64,000 nt of DNA from Paenibacillus_I sp035510375. GTDB lineage: Bacteria; Bacillota; Bacilli; Paenibacillales; Paenibacillaceae. Positions 57,935 through 64,000 of the stretch are shown here, one piece after another. Positions within the stretch are counted from its first letter, which is position 1; the number at the start of each line of letters is the position of its first letter. Both the position numbers and the translations under genes were made by a program. The stretch lies in NCBI RefSeq assembly GCF_035510375.1, contig NZ_DATKHG010000043.1. One strand, 5' to 3'. Under the pieces are notes generated by a model. The model saw nothing but the letters and a program-made list of their open reading frames with translations, was not told the origin of the DNA and made no database searches.

Positions 57935-58966
57935 TTACAGTATTTTGGTTGATTTTCTTTCGACCAGGCTGGTATCCACAATCGCTTTGATGTGTATGTT
58001 GTGCTCCGGGTTTTCCGAGCGTTCAATCAACCGTTCGACTGCAATGGACGCGATTTTCTCTTTCTCCACATGAATTGTCGTCAATTCCGGCGTAATGATC
58101 TCTGCTTCGGTAATATCGTCGAATCCTACGACTGAAACGTCATCCGGAACCCGCAATCCCAACTCGGCCAGAGATTTGATGACACTGATAGCCATATAAT
58201 CGCACTCGCAGAAAAGGGCCGTCGGGAAATTGCGCCGCCTCTGGGTGAATTTTTCGACAAAATCCTCTTGCGAGGAAACGACAGTCGGCGCGGTCGAAAA
58301 AACGTCATTCTTGTCCACTGTAATCGAATGCTCCTCCAACGCCTCGTAAAAACCGCGTCTTCGGCTATCAAAGTTATACATGCGGCTTTTAGATTGAACA
58401 TAACCGATTTTTCGGTGACCGCGCTCGATCAGGTGTTTGGCGGCCTGATAGCCGCCCATGAAGTTGTTCATCACGACGAAATCAACATGCAGGGACTCAA
58501 AGCAAGTGTCCAGGACGACCAGGTTGTCAATCCGGTCGGCTATGGATGCGATCTGCTCTTTATTTAAGTTGGTACCAAGCAGAATGATGCCGTTTGTGGC
58601 ATGGTCGCTTTCCATCTTCTGAATTTCACTGCTTAACTGATCGCCTTGCAAGGAGGAGAACAACAGGGAGTAACCTCTGGAGCTGCTGTGATCCTCGATA
58701 TGGCGGATTAATTCCGTAAAGAAGGGTTGTTTATGATACTCGTCCGAAATTATACCCGAGTTTGTCAGAGCGACCAGCCGCAAAACGCGATTGCTTCGGT
58801 GGACCTGATTAGCCGGTACTAAAGAGCGCTGCACATAACCGGTTTCAGTTACGATTTTTAGAATTTTCTCTCTTGTCTCTGGGCTAACCCCCGGTTTTCC
58901 GTTTAAGGCTAACGATACTGCAGCCTTGGACACGTTTGCCATTTTGGCGATATCCGCAATTTTCAT
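57935..58966 (-). CDS. LacI-family transcriptional regulator
   Basis: Product of 343 residues. The N-terminal helix-turn-helix (IADIAKMANVSKAAVSLALN) and hinge helix are followed by a periplasmic-binding-like effector domain (about 60-335, LVALTNSGIISDEYHKQPFF and VSVVGFDDITEAEIITPELT). It is divergent from the ribose-type ABC operon across a 393-base gap and is most likely its repressor, released by the imported sugar. The ATG at 58966 has only a weak GACGGA-like site. Its gene and the ABC operon form a self-contained module distinct in base composition (more AT-rich) from the carbohydrate region before it. Confidence 0.92.
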   Translation of the reverse strand: MKIADIAKMANVSKAAVSLALNGKPGVSPETREKILKIVTETGYVQRSLVPANQVHRSNRVLRLVALTNSGIISDEYHKQPFFTELIRHIEDHSSSRGYSLLFSSLQGDQLSSEIQKMESDHATNGIILLGTNLNKEQIASIADRIDNLVVLDTCFESLHVDFVVMNNFMGGYQAAKHLIERGHRKIGYVQSKSRMYNFDSRRRGFYEALEEHSITVDKNDVFSTAPTVVSSQEDFVEKFTQRRRNFPTALFCECDYMAISVIKSLAELGLRVPDDVSVVGFDDITEAEIITPELTTIHVEKEKIASIAVERLIERSENPEHNIHIKAIVDTSLVERKSTKIL

Positions 58967-59359
58967 CTGAACACATCCGTCTTTTTTAAAATATTTTATA
59001 TATTTTGCGTATTAATTTTAGCACACGCATGTTTGGTTTCTAGGAAATTATAGCATTCTTTTTTCACAATTCCAAACCCATTTTGGAGGAAAATGAATGA
59101 TCATTCCGTTTTGAAACGAGTAAAGTTGATCGACTACTGTGAATAAAGCGGGAGTTAGCAGCCGTGCTTGGGAGTTCAAGGAGACGGTTTGACGCAAAGG
59201 GGAAGATATACTAAATTTTTTTATTAAAAGTGATTGACACTTTAAAATTAGCTGTTTATTCTATAAATAAGTTTAGTGTAGATTATTGCGTATTCATGTG
59301 TAATCACTGAACTTCATGTTTGACCAAAACCAATATTCGAAAAGGGGTGCAAAAAACGT
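58967..59359. promoter_or_regulatory. Divergent regulatory region of the LacI gene and ribose-type operon
   Basis: No gene was found in these 393 bases, which are AT-rich. A clear promoter for the operon is TTGACA (59234-59239), 17 bases, TATTCT (59257-59262), starting transcription near 59270. TTTAGTG (59270-59276) and ACTAAA (59210-59215) flank this promoter as a spaced inverted pair and could be repressor half-sites; similar TTTAGT/ACTAA sequence recurs at the window's right end. Confidence 0.6.
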
Positions 59360-60415
59360 ATGAAAAAGAAGTTTAGCAAGATGTTCACCGGTTTGGCTTT
59401 GCTGATGGCCGCTGCGTTGGTGATGGCCGGCTGTTCGGCGGGAAACAACGGCAATAGCAGTGAAACCGCAGTAAATTCGAATGCCGAGTCGCCGGTGAAT
59501 AATTCTGCAAACGCTTCCGAAAAAGCTTCAGCGACGCCGGCTCAGCCTAAATCCAATCTGATCGTCATTATCACTCCTTCGCAGGACAATCCGTTTTTTA
59601 AAGCCGAGGCGGTTGGAGCAGAGGCCAGGGCAAAAGAATTAGGTTATGAAACGCTCGTTCTGGTACATGACGACGACCCGAACAAACAGAGCGAACTGAT
59701 CGATACCGCCATCTCGCGGCAAGCGGCTGCAATTATTCTCGACAATGCCGGAGCCGACGCGACGATCGCGCCGCTTAAAAAAGCGAAAGAAGCAGGAATT
59801 CCTTCCTTCTTGATTGACCGCGAAATCAATGAAACCGGCATTGCCGTATCGCAAATCGTCTCCAACAACTATCAGGGCGCTCAACTGGGGGGAGAAGAGT
59901 TTGTCCGGTTGATGGGAGAGAAAGGCAATTATGTGGAGCTCCTCGGCAAGGAATCGGATACGAACGCCGGCATCCGTTCCCAAGGGTACCATGACGTCAT
60001 CGATCAATATCCTGACATGAAAATGATCGCCCAGCAAAGCGCAAATTGGAGCCAAACGGAAGCGTTCTCCAAAATGGAGTCGATCATTCAGGCTAACAAA
60101 GACATCAAAGGCGTTATAGCAGGCAACGATACTATGGCCATGGGTGCGATAGCAGCTTTGAAGGCGGCGGGCATGAATGACGTAATCGTCGTAGGGTTTG
60201 ACGGAAGCAATGATGTACGTGATTCGATTAAGGCAGGCGATATCAAAGCGACTGTTCTTCAGCCGGCCTACGACATCGCACAAATGGCGGTTGAACAAGC
60301 AGATAAATATTTAAAAACAGGCTCGACCGGCGTAGAGGAAAAACAATTGATCGACTGTGTCCTCATTAATGCGGAGAATGCCGATCAACTCGAAACGTTC
60401 GCGCTGAAATCCTGA
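59360..60415 (+). CDS. Ribose-type ABC transporter substrate-binding lipoprotein (RbsB-like)
   Basis: Product of 351 residues. The signal peptide ends in a lipobox (ALVMAGCSAG), then an N/S/A linker (about 28-65). The mature domain is a periplasmic-binding-protein fold for monosaccharides: IVIITPSQDNPFFKAEAVGA, QAAAIILDNAGADATIAPLK, IPSFLIDREINETGIAVSQI and GVIAGNDTMAMGAIAALKAA match D-ribose-binding relatives. It should deliver a pentose or hexose to the ATPase and permease encoded downstream. AAAGGGGTG precedes the ATG. A strong hairpin lies between this gene and the next, a common way to keep binding-protein mRNA in excess. Ribose is the best guess, not proven. Confidence 0.9.
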   Translation: MKKKFSKMFTGLALLMAAALVMAGCSAGNNGNSSETAVNSNAESPVNNSANASEKASATPAQPKSNLIVIITPSQDNPFFKAEAVGAEARAKELGYETLVLVHDDDPNKQSELIDTAISRQAAAIILDNAGADATIAPLKKAKEAGIPSFLIDREINETGIAVSQIVSNNYQGAQLGGEEFVRLMGEKGNYVELLGKESDTNAGIRSQGYHDVIDQYPDMKMIAQQSANWSQTEAFSKMESIIQANKDIKGVIAGNDTMAMGAIAALKAAGMNDVIVVGFDGSNDVRDSIKAGDIKATVLQPAYDIAQMAVEQADKYLKTGSTGVEEKQLIDCVLINAENADQLETFALKS

Positions 60416-60432
60416 GAAGCTCCACTTTTGTG

Positions 60433-60466
60433 GTACAAGAACGGTCCTTGCTGGCCGTTCTTGTAC
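60433..60466 (+). terminator. Intercistronic hairpin after the binding-protein gene
   Basis: GTACAAGAACGG (60433-60444) and CCGTTCTTGTAC (60455-60466) pair perfectly over 12 bases. The T run follows only after some bases, so it may act as a partial terminator or mRNA-stabilising hairpin. Confidence 0.7.
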
Positions 60467-60508
60467 ATTATAGCATTTTTCAAAACAATATGATCTGGAG
60501 TAGATAGC

Positions 60509-61177
60509 ATGAGAGAAACGATGGTTCAAACCATTAAACGCTTCCCGCTTTGCTTGCTCATTCTATGTTTCACGCTTGTTTTTACGGCTTGCACGGTCGT
60601 GAAAATCGGAGAGGAGCCCGGAAACGGTGCATCCGGTGAAGGCGCGTTCGATCCCGCTTCGTTTGTCGATGAAGAATGGATTAAAGTTACTCCGTACATG
60701 AAAGAACGGGCCGTCGATCTGGCGGAAGTGCTGCCGATCATCAAAGCGGACCCGGACAAGGCGGGCGACACGTACGGTATTAGGAGCGGTGCTTCGGGAA
60801 GTCCGTGGAACTATATCGTTCAGGCGGAAGGGAAAGTACTGGAGGTTAATACGGAATCCAGAGCGGGGACATTTGAGGTTGACCTGGCCCCATACGACGG
60901 ACAAACCGATTTCGTTGTACAAATCGGGCCTGTTTTCAAAGGAACCTCAATTCGCGATTCGCTTGATTTCATCAAGTTCGATGATTTCAGGAACCAAATT
61001 CAATACGCGCAATTGGCCAACGCTTTCAACAAGAAGGTGAACGATGAGGTTACGGGTTCGCTCAATCCGGAAAGCTTGCGGGGCAAGGTGCTGATGGTGG
61101 TCGGGGCTGCTACGGCAGAAGGTTCGTCTATTGTCATGACTCCGGTAGGTATAGAAGTTACGGAGGGGGGCCGATAA
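60509..61177 (+). CDS. DUF2291-family lipoprotein
   Basis: Product of 222 residues. A signal peptide ends with a lipobox-like FTACTV (Cys28). The mature part (AVDLAEVLPIIKADPDKAGD, VQIGPVFKGTSIRDSLDFIK and FDDFRNQIQYAQLANAFNKK) matches DUF2291, a predicted periplasmic or surface lipoprotein family found in ribose-type ABC operons of diverse bacteria. Its biochemical role is not established; an accessory function in substrate capture or transporter assembly is suggested by the constant gene neighbourhood. GGAG is 8 bases upstream of the ATG at 60509. Its stop is followed directly by the ATPase start codon. Confidence 0.85.
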   Translation: MRETMVQTIKRFPLCLLILCFTLVFTACTVVKIGEEPGNGASGEGAFDPASFVDEEWIKVTPYMKERAVDLAEVLPIIKADPDKAGDTYGIRSGASGSPWNYIVQAEGKVLEVNTESRAGTFEVDLAPYDGQTDFVVQIGPVFKGTSIRDSLDFIKFDDFRNQIQYAQLANAFNKKVNDEVTGSLNPESLRGKVLMVVGAATAEGSSIVMTPVGIEVTEGGR

Positions 61178-62731
61178 ATGCAAACGGATCATAAGGCGGT
61201 TCCGGATGACCTCTGCATGCAAGCTCGTCAAGTATCCAAAATTTATCCGGGAACGCTGGCACTGGACAAAGTCGATTTCAATGTATACCGGGGGAAAGTG
61301 AATGTGCTGATCGGCGAGAACGGAGCCGGGAAATCGACGTTGATGAAGATCATGGCTGGTATCGAGCAGCCCTCCGGGGGCGAAATCATGCTCAATGGCG
61401 AGACGGTTAAGCTGAGCAGCACCCGTTATGCCGCTACGAAAGGCATAGGCATTATCCATCAGGAGCTCAATTTGTTTCCGAATCTGACCGTTGCCCAAAA
61501 TATTTTCATGGCCAGGGAAGAAATCAAATATGGCGGTGCGATGCTGGATCAACGCAAGCATATCGAGAAAACGAAGCAGATCTTGGAGAGGCTTGAACAT
61601 CCCATTGATCCGCATACAAGCGTAAGCAATCTCAAGGTCGGCCAGCAGCAGATCGTGGAGATAGCCAAAACGATGGCCCAGCAAGACTTGCATGTGCTCA
61701 TCATGGACGAACCCACTTCTTCGCTCAGCAACGCGGAAGTCGAGGTGCTGTTCCGGCTTATCAACGACTTGAAAAATAAAGGAATCGCCATCATTTACAT
61801 CTCTCACCGCTTGGAAGAAATCATGCGGATCGGCGACTATATCACGGTTCTGCGCGACGGTCGATTGGTGGCCGAAGAGTCGGTGGCGAATATCGATGTA
61901 CCGTGGATTGTCCGTAATATGGTGGGCCACGATCAGACGAAAACGGTTGTCAAAAGGGAAAAGGCGTTTACGGAAGAAGTGCTTCGGGTTGAAGCTTTGA
62001 CATTGCCTCGGCCGGGAGGCGGGTATTATCTGGACCGTGTTTCCCTGAAACTGCACAAGGGCGAAATTCTGGGGATTTACGGTCTGATGGGGGCAGGAAG
62101 GACTGAATTGATTGAAACGCTGATGGGCCTTCATCCCGAGGCGCGCGGCGATATCTATGTGAACGGCGATAAAATCAAGCCCGACTCGGTGTGGGGGCAA
62201 ATTCAACATGGATTTGCCCATATTCCTGAAGATCGTCAGCGTGAAGGACTGGTGCAATCGTTATCGATCGCCAAAAACATGACGCTTTCCAGCTTAAGCA
62301 GCTACACGAAAGGCTTTCACATTTCTGATAAAAAAGAATCTGCCGGCATCACCCGAATGATCAAGGATCTATTTATTAAAGCGGCGGATCCGAAGCTTCC
62401 CATTCTGTCTTTAAGCGGGGGAAATCAACAAAAGGTCGTTATCGGCAAGGGAATGCTGACCTCGCCGAAAATATTGCTAATGGATGAGCCTTCCCGGGGG
62501 ATCGATGTAGGGGCGAAAGCGGACGTATACAAAATCATCGATCAATTCGCTTCCGAAGGATTGAGCATATTGCTCGTAGCGTCCGAACTCAAAGAAATCA
62601 TCGCGATTTCGGATCGCGTTCTTGTTATGGCCGGAGGAAGGCTGTCCGGTGAGTTTGTCGGTTCGCAAATAAACGAGCAAAATTTGGTAAAGGCTTCAGC
62701 CGGAGGTCATGAACCGGCATATTTCCTATAG
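61178..62731 (+). CDS. Sugar ABC transporter ATP-binding protein (RbsA-like, double ATPase)
   Basis: Product of 517 residues with two fused ABC modules, as in RbsA/MglA. The first has Walker A GENGAGKST and Walker B VLIMDEPTSSLS with signature region SNLKVGQQQIVEIAKTM. The second, degenerate at its Walker A as usual (GLMGAGRTEL), has signature LSLSGGNQQKVVIGKGML and LLMDEPSRGIDVGAKADVY. It energises import through the permease encoded next. ATG at 61178 follows the DUF2291 stop with no gap, with GGAGGGGG 8 bases upstream. The gene's end overlaps nothing but lies 19 bases before the permease start. Confidence 0.95.
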   Translation: MQTDHKAVPDDLCMQARQVSKIYPGTLALDKVDFNVYRGKVNVLIGENGAGKSTLMKIMAGIEQPSGGEIMLNGETVKLSSTRYAATKGIGIIHQELNLFPNLTVAQNIFMAREEIKYGGAMLDQRKHIEKTKQILERLEHPIDPHTSVSNLKVGQQQIVEIAKTMAQQDLHVLIMDEPTSSLSNAEVEVLFRLINDLKNKGIAIIYISHRLEEIMRIGDYITVLRDGRLVAEESVANIDVPWIVRNMVGHDQTKTVVKREKAFTEEVLRVEALTLPRPGGGYYLDRVSLKLHKGEILGIYGLMGAGRTELIETLMGLHPEARGDIYVNGDKIKPDSVWGQIQHGFAHIPEDRQREGLVQSLSIAKNMTLSSLSSYTKGFHISDKKESAGITRMIKDLFIKAADPKLPILSLSGGNQQKVVIGKGMLTSPKILLMDEPSRGIDVGAKADVYKIIDQFASEGLSILLVASELKEIIAISDRVLVMAGGRLSGEFVGSQINEQNLVKASAGGHEPAYFL

Positions 62732-62750
62732 CAAAAGGAGTTCGCGAATT

Positions 62751-63809
62751 ATGGAACTAGCAAAAAGTAATTCAGGTATATCCGGTACAAACATGAGCAC
62801 AACCATGCTCTTGCTGAAGGCCAGAACCTTCATTGCCTTGATCGTGCTTGTCGCGGTGTTCAGCTTCCTGGCTCCGAACTTTTTAGCTGTACAGAGCATA
62901 ATGCTGATCGCCAAGCACGTCGCCTTGTACGCGATTCTGGGTATCGGCATGACGTTTGTCGTCGTCAGCGGAGGGATAGACCTGTCCGTCGGTTCAATTG
63001 TCGGCTTGGCAGGGATGATTGCCGGCGGCCTCATTTACGAAGGACTCGTGCTGCCGATGTTTGGGGTTACGGTTTACTTCAGCGTACCGATGGTGATCCT
63101 TATTACGCTTATCACGGGTACTTTAATGGGCAGCGTGAACGGCTTGCTGGTGACGAAATTTAATGTCGCGCCTTTTATTGCAACACTCGGCATGTTGTAT
63201 GTAGCTCGGGGGATTGCGATGTTAAGGTCTGATGGGAAGACATTTCCGAACCTCGTCGGAAAGCCCGAGTTGGGTAACACAGGATTTCCCCTGCTTGGGG
63301 CGGGTACTTTCCTCGGTATTCCGTATGCGATCTGGATTATGATTGTCCTTGGTTTCATTGCTGCCTATTTATTTAAGAAAACACCGTTCGGATGGCATAT
63401 TTTCGCTGTCGGGGGGAATGAACGCGCCGCTGAGCTTTCCGGCGTACGGGTCAAAAGGGTGAAAATTCTCGTTTACATGTTTTCGGGTTTTTGCGCGGCC
63501 ATCGTCGGTTTGATCGTTTCTTCCCAACTGGTAGCTTCCCATCCGGCTACGGGAGAAACTTGGGAGCTTAATGCGATCGCGGCCGCGGTGCTCGGCGGCA
63601 CTTCATTGGCAGGCGGAAGAGGAACGATCGGCGGCACCGTTCTGGGGGCTTTTGTCATCGGCGTGCTGAGTGACGGCATGGTCATGATGGGCGTGTCCGA
63701 GTTTTGGCAAATGGTCATCAAGGGACTCGTTATTGTCCTGGCGGTTATTGTGGATCAGTTTCAGCGGAATCTTCAAAACAAACTGGCGTTGGAAAGCAGG
63801 AATAAGTAA
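62751..63809 (+). CDS. Sugar ABC transporter permease (RbsC-like)
   Basis: Product of 352 residues with about ten membrane spans. The family features GIGMTFVVVSGGIDLSVGSI, VAPFIATLGMLYVARGIAML, GGNERAAELSGVRVKRVKIL and AAAVLGGTSLAGGRGTIGGT are all present. It is the membrane part of the ribose/galactose/xylose-type importer. ATG at 62751 is chosen because AAAGGAG is about 10 bases upstream; the frame opens at 62709 inside the ATPase gene. It ends the visible operon; genes for ribokinase or a pyranase are not in the window and could lie beyond the right edge or elsewhere. Confidence 0.94.
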   Translation: MELAKSNSGISGTNMSTTMLLLKARTFIALIVLVAVFSFLAPNFLAVQSIMLIAKHVALYAILGIGMTFVVVSGGIDLSVGSIVGLAGMIAGGLIYEGLVLPMFGVTVYFSVPMVILITLITGTLMGSVNGLLVTKFNVAPFIATLGMLYVARGIAMLRSDGKTFPNLVGKPELGNTGFPLLGAGTFLGIPYAIWIMIVLGFIAAYLFKKTPFGWHIFAVGGNERAAELSGVRVKRVKILVYMFSGFCAAIVGLIVSSQLVASHPATGETWELNAIAAAVLGGTSLAGGRGTIGGTVLGAFVIGVLSDGMVMMGVSEFWQMVIKGLVIVLAVIVDQFQRNLQNKLALESRNK

Positions 63810-63965
63810 TGCCGGAAATATAAAAAACAAACGGCTTTTTCCTTGGGCTTCGGGAAGAGGCTCTTCTTGTTTAGTTAGTTTAGTTTTATAAGGGAAACGG
63901 GAATGAGAAGAAGGTTTTTTAATACGAGTTTAGTTATTTTGACTAATAAAAAACCACTAAAATTA

Positions 63966-63994
63966 TTGACCTAATGGATATATGGTGTTAAATT
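63966..63994 (+). promoter_or_regulatory. Outward-facing promoter at the right edge
   Basis: TTGACC (63966-63971), a 17-base spacer and TAAATT (63989-63994) point out of the window. The 190 bases after the permease gene are AT-rich, hold no gene and contain TTTAGT and ACTAA repeats that may be operator half-sites. Confidence 0.5.
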
Positions 63995-64000
63995 TAAAGC

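Noticed and set aside
1..64000. CRISPR arrays, insertion sequences, prophage or rRNA genes
   Set aside because: No regularly spaced repeats, transposase motifs, phage structural genes or rRNA sequence were seen on reading both strands.

Overview
The window looks like chromosomal DNA of a spore-forming Gram-positive bacterium of the Paenibacillus/Cohnella type (inference). Supporting signs are strong AGGAGG-like ribosome binding sites, a GerA-type germinant receptor operon, a short cmpA gene, a DUF6483 protein, transmembrane AraC-type and YesM/YesN-type regulators, and several LplB/LplC-style sugar importers encoded without their ATPase. No insertion sequence, phage, CRISPR array or rRNA gene was seen.

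Layout. Positions 1-4470 hold the tail of a YesN-like response regulator and a gluconate operon (permease, short-type 6-phosphogluconate dehydrogenase, gluconokinase). Positions 4500-10990 carry small housekeeping or unknown genes, an alpha/beta hydrolase, a DUF6483 protein and a cyclic-di-GMP cluster of two diguanylate cyclases and one HD-GYP protein with an altered HD motif. Positions 11000-21470 carry a MacB/FtsX-like ABC exporter, an O-antigen-ligase-like membrane protein, a cupredoxin, a thioredoxin-like protein, a metallo-hydrolase, tex and an Rrf2 regulator. Positions 21600-25600 are the germinant receptor operon, which ends in a 43-codon membrane protein gene. Positions 25640-29210 hold a nitroreductase gene behind a long leader, cmpA, a SprT-like gene and five tRNA genes (Asn, Ser, Glu, Lys, Leu).

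Positions 29331-57791 form a large carbohydrate-use region. It encodes a Gfo/Idh oxidoreductase, two secreted GH43 enzymes that closely resemble exo-beta-1,3-galactanases, two ABC importers (permease pairs plus lipoprotein binding proteins), a GH2 beta-galactosidase, a GH88 unsaturated glucuronyl hydrolase, a heparinase II/III-fold protein and a DUF2264/GH154 protein. It also has its own membrane AraC regulator and a sensor kinase/response regulator pair. The best single reading is a type II arabinogalactan (arabinogalactan-protein) utilisation locus. Secreted exo-galactanases would cut the beta-1,3 backbone and release glucuronate-capped beta-1,6-galacto-oligosaccharides. ABC importers would bring these in, and cytoplasmic lyase, GH88, GH154 and GH2 enzymes would finish them. 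A 10-base core, TTGTAAGCGC, lies upstream of both GH43 genes and one binding-protein gene and may tie them together.

Positions 57900-64000 hold a LacI-type repressor divergent from a ribose-type ABC operon (binding protein, DUF2291 lipoprotein, ATPase, permease), followed by an AT-rich end with an outward-facing promoter.
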